Below are positions 57,050-64,000 of a DNA stretch of 64,000 bases, in pieces (positions within the stretch are counted from its first letter, which is position 1; each line of letters begins with the position of its first letter). Below the pieces are notes generated by a model. The model saw only the letters and a program-made list of their open reading frames with translations, had not been told where the DNA came from and searched no databases. The stretch comes from Panagrolaimus kolymaensis (taxonomy: Eukaryota; Nematoda; Chromadorea; Rhabditida; Panagrolaimidae), in contig JAJQJQ010000016.1 of the NCBI GenBank assembly GCA_028622995.1, positions 3,596,001 through 3,660,000 of the forward strand. Direction: 5' to 3'. The translations under genes and the position numbers were made by a program.

Positions 57050-57815
57050 ATGGGACTTTCAAATGATGATAACAAATTTATTCGCCAATTTTTAAAAAAA
57101 TTTAAGTATGATTAAAATAAGAAATTCTTGCTACAATACGAAAATTACAAAACGAATTTGAAGCTGTTTGGGAAGAGAAGAATGATGAAAAATTAGCAGA
57201 TTTTTATCATCCTCAAGCCGTTATAGTTCATGTTGGAAACCAATCGTATTATGGCCGAGAAACCATTGTCAAACTTTTTGAAGCTTTGTTGTAAGAACCT
57301 CAAAATTTTTCGATAAACTTTTTTTAAGTGTAAAAATATGAATCACATTTATAATACTATTAAAAAAATTTGCAAACGAAATTACGGACAAAAACTCAAG
57401 TCAAATACTTAAAAAATTCTGTAAATAATTTTTATTTCCCGACTATTTTTCTTTCTAAATTTCCCACGTCTTTTTTTTTAAATAAAAACCACCCATGTCG
57501 ATTATGGTATTTTTTATGGTTGTCCACCAGGTGTCATTAATTTAACAGGCAGGTGTAGTATCATAAAATTACATCTTTTTCCATATTTTAAAAATTATTT
57601 ACCACATTTTTTTGTTTATTTGCTTTTTCTATTTTCAGATGGCAAATGATGAAACTGTTTTTGAAGCAGGAAATGGACAATATTTAATCACCAAAGGACA
57701 TTACTTTATTGAACAAAGTGATGGAAGTAAAAAGAAATTTGCTTATGAATAAATTATGAAAAAACAACCAAATGGTCATTATCTCATTTATCATGATGAA
57801 TTCGAATATGAATAA
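57050..57815 (+). pseudogene. Decayed SnoaL/NTF2-like gene, first of a tandem pair
   Basis: The start ATGGGACTTTC is shared with the intact copy at 58114. Homology resumes at 57121-57291 (EFEAVWEEKNDEKLADFYHPQAVIVHVGNQ..YYGRETIVKLFEALL) and at 57641-57815 (FEAGNGQYLITKGHYFIEQSDGSKKKF..YLIYHDE). Defects: no usable donor after the first coding bases, so exon 1 runs into TAA; a small deletion at 57291 that puts TAA where the intact copy has FKEP; and a CAA-to-TAA change at 57750-57752, with homology continuing beyond it for 20 codons. A different splice pattern could avoid some of these, but the last nonsense codon lies inside conserved sequence. Confidence 0.6.
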
Positions 57816-58113
57816 AGAACCATCAATCTTCTTTTTTTCACGTTTTTTTTTGTTTTTTTCAAAATCGATAAAATCTTTTATTAACAAACTTTCCTTTTTT
57901 TTCAAACACATTGAAACAACACAGACAAAGCAAAAAGGGAGTATATATACGACGTGCAAAAAAAAAACCTTCGGCTAGAAAGATTTTTTTTTTCAATAAA
58001 TAAAAGAGTTTACAACCGTTGTCAGTGCTGTCGGTGTTGTTGATTTTTTTGTTTGTGTCAAATTTCTTTACTTAAAATTGAGTTCTAACATTTTTATTTG
58101 GTGCTGACGCAAG

Positions 58114-60018
58114 ATGGGACTTTCTCAAAAAGGTAAGATTTTCCGGATGCTTAAAAATTCTGACCACAATTTTCCTCCAAAAACCAAATTTTTGTTTTTG
58201 TTTTTCAATTTCCACCACAGCGTGTTGCAACAATGTTTATCAAGTTTTAAAGCTTTTTATAAAATTCAAAATTTACATTTTCAATATTTTTTGTGTTCCT
58301 ACTTATAAAATATCTTTACAGAAGTTGATGTTCTTCTCAAAAAAGTTCAAGAGGATTTTGAAGCCGCACTTGCCACTGGTGATCCACAAAAGGTTGCTGA
58401 TCTTTATCATCCTCGAGCTGTAATGGTTCATGTTGGACGTGGTGCCATTTATGGACGTGAAGCAATTATTAAAGTTTTTGAAGAAATGTTTAAAGAACCA
58501 TCTGATTTTAGCGTTCGTCGTTTTTTAATTAAAATAAAATGACGTAAACCAAAAAGCTCCTTGCATTTTATTCAAAGAGCTTTTTTCTTCTTTTCTTTGT
58601 TAGTATTGGAAAAAAAACTTGTAAACAACCCATAGCAATTTACCCGCTCAAAAATGTAATGGGCAATCAACCGCCCAGATTGGAAACAATTTAAGAAATG
58701 CAAGCGCGCAATTTTTCGAAAATGCAATTTAAATTTTTTATATGGTTTTCTTTTCTTAATATTTGCAAAATGCTAAAGTGTTTTATAAAATTGCACTTTG
58801 CAATGACACGATTTTCACAAATTATGCAAAGGCACGTCTGCATCAAGCAATAGAAAATACTGCTTTGCCTTTTTTTTCTTTCGTTGTCTCGCTGGAAAGA
58901 GTTTCTTTTGTTTTTTTGAAACGCGCAGCGAAAAAGCATGGTTTTTCATTTTGAAAAAATCTCAAATTTTGTATTAAAAAAAACTTTACAACTATGTATC
59001 TCGACATGCAGTCGGTATTTTTTTCTGATCTTACTAATTCTTAATATTCAGATCTTAATGAATATATTCGTGAAGACAGAATAAAAAAAATGAATCTTAG
59101 AAGCTCAAGCTAACCATTTAAAAATCTGTAGAAATTTACGTTAAAAAAGTTAAAAGTCTGGCAAACCAGACAACGAAAGAAAAAAAAGGCAAAGCAGTAA
59201 CGGCGCTGACGTGAAGGATTAAAGGAACAGTCTCACTTTGGCTTTTTGAAATTTGAAATGCCGGCTTTTGTCCAATTCAGATGCTTGCAAAATGCAAAAG
59301 CCTTTGTTTCAATACTTAGAAAAATTTTTCGATTTTTTTGTTTTTCGAGGATTTCGGGTACATGATGAAGGCTAGTAGCATTAATACTAACAATATTAAT
59401 TTATTTTAATATGCTGAGTGGTTGTAAGCTATTTATAAGAGTAGCTACATATGCTCATCATCAGAAAAAACAAAAAAATCGAAAAATTTTTCTAAGTATT
59501 GAAACAAAGGCTTTTGCATTTTGCAAGCATCTGAATTGGACAAAAGCCGGCATTTCAAATTTCAAAAAGCCAAAGTGAGACTGTTCCTTTAATGCAATGA
59601 AATTAGTTCACCTTCGACACCAAAAAAGCTACTCTATTTTTAAATGAAAATAGCAACTCTAATCTCATTTTTTGCTTTTCATTCTAAAATACAAATTTTA
59701 ACCTTTTGCCTTTTTTGCGATATTTTCCTCCAAACAATTAAGTCGTAAAAAAACGCAATCAGTTTCTTTTTTCTAAATTAAAACCTTTTTTCAAAGCTTT
59801 AGATCGTAAACATTTTTGTTGTTGTAGTGTATAAGAAATTTTTTTAGACGATAATTGACGCAAATTTGGAAGCTGGCAACGGCCAATATCTGATTCAACG
59901 TGGCAGAGTGGATTTTAAATTACCTGATGGAACTAAAAAGCAATTTCCATTTGAACAAATTTGTAAGCGAACCTCCGATGGAAGATATTTAATTTATCAT
60001 GATGAAGTAGAAATGTAA
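58114..60018 (+). CDS. SnoaL/NTF2-like (DUF4440-type) small protein
   Basis: Three exons (58114-58132, 58322-58512, 59848-60018) give 126 codons: MGLSQK, then EVDVLLKKVQEDFEAALATG, VADLYHPRAVMVHVGRGAIYGREAI, and TIIDANLEAGNGQYLIQRGRV..YLIYHDEVEM. The helix followed by LYHPxAVxVHxG and the curved-sheet pattern with a final YLIYHDE strand are typical of the NTF2-like fold shared by SnoaL/DUF4440 proteins, which nematodes carry in small families. Substrate and role are unknown. Intron 2 is 1335 bp and carries the perfect inverted repeat at 59218-59593. The boundary between exons 2 and 3 is chosen for phase 0 at AGC|GTTCGT; an extra short exon inside the intron cannot be excluded because one strand of the fold looks short. 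Confidence 0.65.
59218..59593. mobile_element. Foldback/MITE with perfect 128-bp inverted arms
   Basis: Arms 59218-59345 and 59466-59593 are exact inverse complements over 128 bp, around a 120-bp unique loop. Outer ends read TTAA-AGGAACAGTCTCAC and its inverse, so TTAA may be the target duplication. No ORF. It lies in intron 2 of the SnoaL-like gene, so the pre-mRNA would hold a 128-bp perfect duplex. Confidence 0.85.
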
Positions 60019-61225
60019 AAAATTTGTGCCACTTTTTCATTTTTCACTTTTTTGGAAATAAATTGTTTTTTTTTAAATTAATGAAAAAAACATGAGTAAA
60101 TAATAGCGATCATAAAAAATATGGGAAATTTATATTGCTATCAAGAAAAATTTTGAAAAAAACTTTGCTGCAAAAAATCTTAGAATTTATTCCTAAAATA
60201 AAAAGCGCAAAAAAGTTCACCATAACTTTATTCAAAAAATTTGGCTATAATAATAAGTTTAAGTTTTTAAAGCCTTTGTTAGTTTAATCTAAATATTTTT
60301 ACATTAACTCTTAAATTTTCTTAATTTTAACCTTTCCAAAGAAATTTTTCAAAGTTCAAGCAACGAGCATAAAGCTTAAGATTTCTTCAAATTTTTGAAC
60401 TTGTTTTTTTGTTGTTAAAAAATAAGAAAAGTAAACAAAGTTTTAAAGAAAAGTGATCAACGATTTAAGCCAATATTCTTTTTTTAGTTTTGTTTAAAGT
60501 TTAAACATCATTTTCCTCCAAAAGCACGGGAACATAATTTTGCGTTGTCAATTGTCTTTTAAAAAAGGTAATTATTAAATATTAATTTTTTCAATAATTT
60601 TTTATTATCAATGAAAGAGCAAATAGTAGGATTTAAACAATTATAAATTTTTATAAATATCAAATAGTTCAATATGTGTGGTGCGCTTTTATAATTAAAT
60701 TAAAAAACAAAATGAACAATGATACACGTTCAAAAAAAAAAGAATTACCTACGCATTATCAAAGTCTAGTGATAGCCGATAACCAATTTTTTTTTCAAAC
60801 ACTTTTTTTGAATTAAATATAAAAAACTAAATTCCATTTGGCAAAATGTTTGAAAAATAAAAAGCAAACCAGATACTAAAAGTAAAAAAAACAAAAAAGC
60901 ATCCGTTAAAAAAAAATCACTAATTGAAACTAAAGTTATTTTTTGCAGAAAAAATGAATCTTTTCTTGTTTATTATACTTTCTTCCTTCTTTTTATGCCA
61001 TTCTTTTGCGCATTGAATTATGAGAGAAAGTTGTAATGAATTTTTATTACAACCCCAAACCGTCCTTTTTTCTTGCATTGATTTTTTCCTTGCGACTTGT
61101 GATTTTTATTCACTAAGTTTTTTTATTGGGCTGCTTTTAAAGCATCCATTCCGTTATTTTCGCAGTTGTAATTTTTGCTAAAAGCCATAGTTACTAAATT
61201 TTATTATTATTAATATATTTTGAGC
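60019..61225. other. Intergenic region upstream of PRPSAP
   Basis: AT-rich sequence with the 3' UTR of the SnoaL-like gene (AATAAA at 60057-60062) and the PRPSAP promoter. No gene or repeat recognised. Confidence 0.45.
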
Positions 61226-62860
61226 ATGTCGGGCGGCTCTGATGAATCTAGTGGAATGGTTTTACTTACGGGTAATTCCCATCCAGCTTTATCCGATCTT
61301 GTATCAAGTCGACTTGGAATTCGATTGGGCGATGCTATAGTTTATAACAAAACTAATCGAGAAACAAATGTTGATGTTCGTCAAGTAAGTTTCTTAAAAT
61401 TAAAAGAAGATATATATATTTTATAATTATAATATTTCAGAGTGTTCGAGGGAAACATGTTTTTATTATTCAATCAGCTTCCAAAGATGTTAATAATAAT
61501 GTTATGGAATTACTAATTATGGTTTATGCATGTAAAACTTCGTCAGCAAAAAGTGTGACCGTTGTAATGCCATATCTTCCATATAGTAAACAATGTCGAA
61601 TGCTTCGACGATCTGCAATTACGATGAAACTTGTCGCTGATATGATTTGTCGAGCTGGTGCTAGTCGTTTAGTTTCATTGGGTTTGGATTGACACCAAAC
61701 TTTTGTTATTCTATGAAAACTATTTTTTAGATTTATATAAAAAAGAAATCCAAGGTTTCTTTTCCATACCAGTTGATAATTTGAGGGCCTCACCATTTTT
61801 GCTTCAATATATTCGTGAAAATATTCCTGATTATAAGAATGCTGTTATAGTTGCTAAAAGTCCCGGAGTAATGCATAAGGTTTGATATTATAACGCTTTA
61901 TTAGCTATTTTTAATATCTTCCCTTATTTTTTTAGGCTTCATCTTATGCAGATCGTTTACGCCTTAATATTGCAGTCATACATGGTGAAGAACAAAAAGA
62001 TGTTGAAGAAACCCTAAAAACTGATGGACGTCAAAGTCCTCCACCTGAGCCATCAGCAGCATCAAAAAATGAATCCCCACCAGATCACAAAACTAGCCAA
62101 GCTGGACCTTCTGCCACCACATATGAACTATATCCAATGTTAATGGCTAAAGAAAAGCCTCCTCTTACAGTCGTGGGAGATGTTGGAGGGAGAATTGCTA
62201 TAATTGTCGATGATATTATTGATGAAGCACAATCCTTTATTTCAGCGGCTGACGTTCTCAAAAAAAGAGGAGCTTATAAAATTTATGTTATTGCCACCCA
62301 TGGTTTATTATCTGGTGATGCTCCAGCCCTTCTTGAGGATTCTTGCATCGACCAGGTAAGTAAATTAGACTTCAGAAAAGGCTGATTTAAAAAAGTATTT
62401 AAATTTAAAAATTAAATTGGAAAAATTGTTTATTTTTTGAAAGCGGATGAAATTTTAGTAAAGACAAAATTTTAATTTCGTAGCTTGGCTGCTTCATCAT
62501 AAAAAAGCTAGAAAATTTTTGTTTTTCAAATATTTAAATTTAAAAAACTTTAATAAGTAACTCTCTAGAGTAAAACATTTTTAAATTTAGAAATTTTATG
62601 GAACCCTGATTAAAAATTAAAATAAAATTTAAGAGTTTGCAGCATTTTTTAAACCTCAAAGCTAAATTTTTCTGAAATTAATTTGAACTTTTTCTTTTAA
62701 GGTAATTGTTACAAACACAGTTCCACATGATATGCAAAAAATGAGATGTCATAAAATTAAAACGGTCGATATATCTGTGATTATTTGTGAAGCCATTCGT
62801 CGCATTTACAATAAGGAATCGATGGGATTTTTGTTTAAAGATATTGCACTTGATGATTAA
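61226..62860 (+). CDS. PRPSAP: Phosphoribosyl-pyrophosphate synthetase-associated protein
   Basis: Five exons (61226-61384, 61441-61681, 61731-61879, 61936-62355, 62702-62860) give 375 codons. [23 protein letters not shown] opens the PRPP-synthetase fold; [79 protein letters not shown] and KTVDISVI follow. It matches human PRPSAP1/2 rather than [19 protein letters not shown] replaces the enzyme's PRPP loop (DDMADTCGT), and the 40-residue Pro/Ser insert ([11 protein letters not shown]) is PRPSAP-specific. It is therefore probably catalytically inactive and regulates PRPP synthetase in the cytosolic complex that feeds nucleotide synthesis. The ATG at 61226 is used; an in-frame TTG two codons earlier is not a start. 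Confidence 0.9.
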
Positions 62861-64000
62861 ATTATTTCCAGAAATGAAGTGATATAGTTTTTTTTATTTT
62901 AGAAAATTTATTTTTGTGCCATCTTCGGCGCTTTTTCTTCGTATTTTTAAAGCCTTTTTTATGTGAGATTTTACTTCTTTATAAATTATTTTTTTATTAA
63001 AACCTACAAAGGTTTGTCTTTGATGGCATTTTCCATCATTTTGAAAAAAAGATTTGCGATCAATTAAAGTACAAATTTTTGTTTAAAAAACACATACATA
63101 CAAAAAACATAAAAATTATATGTCATCGCTTTTTCTTCTTCATCTATTGTAAGATCTATGGCACACAGAGTTTCGGCAAGAAAAAGCAATATATGTTTAA
63201 ATTAAGATATTTGTTTTAATAAAATATAGAGATCATTCTCATCGGACTAAAATAGGAGAGCTCCCTTAAATATTATTATATATTTTTCTTGATGTTAAAA
63301 AAGTGTTGTTATTTTTATGTCATTCATTGCCCGCTGCTGTTATTGCTGTTGCTTCTGACTCAACTCCAATTTCAACAACCCTGTTTACGTCGTTGTCAAG
63401 AAGCAGCTCAGAATGAAAAATATTTTTTCAAAATAGTATGTTAAATGAAGAGATTTAAGAAAGAAAGTTCCCTAAAAATAGTTGATAAAATTTCAAAATT
63501 GCTCGTCCTTTGTAGTTTAAAAATTCTAAAAGCAAATGATGAAAGCGAGCACTGTGTATGCGAAAAAATAGTTTTCATTTGTGAGAGATTTTAGGCTGTT
63601 AGAGCGTTTGTCTGAAAAATGTATACACACCATACAATTCACATAGTTGCCGCCTTTTTAGAATCAATAAATGGGTGGACCCCTTTAAAAACGAGCAAAG
63701 TCAGAATGTGGGATGCTCAGTTCGGGCGCAATAGTCGTTTCAGTACGGCTGCTTGCGCTCTACTCATTGCACCGTATGCTCTCATTTTTTCTCTCTCATT
63801 TTTTAATTTATTTTTCTTCTTTTGAGCAAAGAGCATCGATGTGATCCAAAAAAATTGTTTACGCCCCATCCCGGTCCGGGAAGCGACGAAAACAAAAAAT
63901 AAAATTTTTGTTGAAGGCCGCACATTTATTTGCGCGGGGAGTAATTGAGAAATAGTGAACGAACGAACGACATATGAAAAATGTAAGCGAATGAGCACAG
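62861..64000. other. 3' flank and right edge, no gene recognised
   Basis: The first part should be the PRPSAP 3' UTR. From about 63590 the sequence is less AT-rich and could be a promoter or 5' UTR of a gene beyond the window. No coding exon can be supported. Confidence 0.4.

Noticed and set aside
59218..59593. microRNA precursor
   Set aside because: Arms are 128 bp and perfectly paired, far longer than a pre-miRNA; a foldback transposon explains it better.
1..64000. tRNA, rRNA or CRISPR-like arrays
   Set aside because: Scanning by eye found no B-box-like cloverleaf, no rRNA core sequence and no regularly spaced direct repeats; a weak tRNA could have been missed.

Overview
This is eukaryotic nuclear DNA, almost certainly from an AT-rich nematode. 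The tropomyosin gene has the two-promoter layout and near-identical exon peptides of Caenorhabditis lev-11. Genes are cut by many introns, often 43-60 nt, ending in T-rich TTTTTAG or TTTTCAG. Several start codons lie 1-10 nt after such an acceptor, as in spliced-leader trans-splicing. I cannot name the species; a clade IV (tylenchine) nematode is only a guess. Exon boundaries were assigned by eye, and the main gene models keep one open frame whose length is a multiple of three.

Layout: 1-0.8 kb, 3' part of a neuroguidin (NGDN/Lcp5) gene. 0.9-2.8 kb (minus), an alpha-type nicotinic acetylcholine receptor subunit. 4.0-5.1 kb, a tamalin/CYTIP-like PDZ protein, followed closely by 5.3-6.7 kb, a LETMD1-like mitochondrial membrane protein with a duplicated, apparently mutually exclusive transmembrane exon. 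7.7-16.0 kb, tropomyosin with two starts, three mutually exclusive exon clusters and three alternative last exons.

16.27-23.26 kb holds a 7-kb mobile element. Its termini (11-bp inverted repeats beginning CAGTGTTGTCA, GC-rich palindromic arms, 8-bp target duplication CTTGTAAT) look like a hAT-type cut-and-paste element. Its only gene is an intact 1763-aa Helitron Rep-helicase, a rolling-circle protein. Behind that gene sits a tandemly duplicated hairpin module whose stems covary between copies. This composite is the most unusual object in the window.

23.6-26.2 kb (minus) carries a BAF57/SMARCE1-type SWI/SNF subunit and a truncated tandem paralogue without the HMG box. It is divergent from 26.8-31.3 kb, a USP48-type deubiquitinase. 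Then come MRPS30/mL65 (32.0-33.7 kb) and a GTF3C2-like TFIIIC subunit (33.9-37.1 kb), spaced like an operon. A 5.5-kb gene-free stretch precedes a 22-exon gene for an unrecognised 2365-aa low-complexity protein (42.6-56.5 kb).

57-60 kb has two SnoaL/NTF2-like genes; the first is decayed and the second carries a perfect 128-bp-armed foldback element in an intron. The last gene (61.2-62.9 kb) is a PRPP-synthetase-associated protein (PRPSAP). Apart from possible co-transcription of the two close pairs, the genes are unrelated housekeeping, muscle and neuronal genes, as expected of a nematode chromosome.
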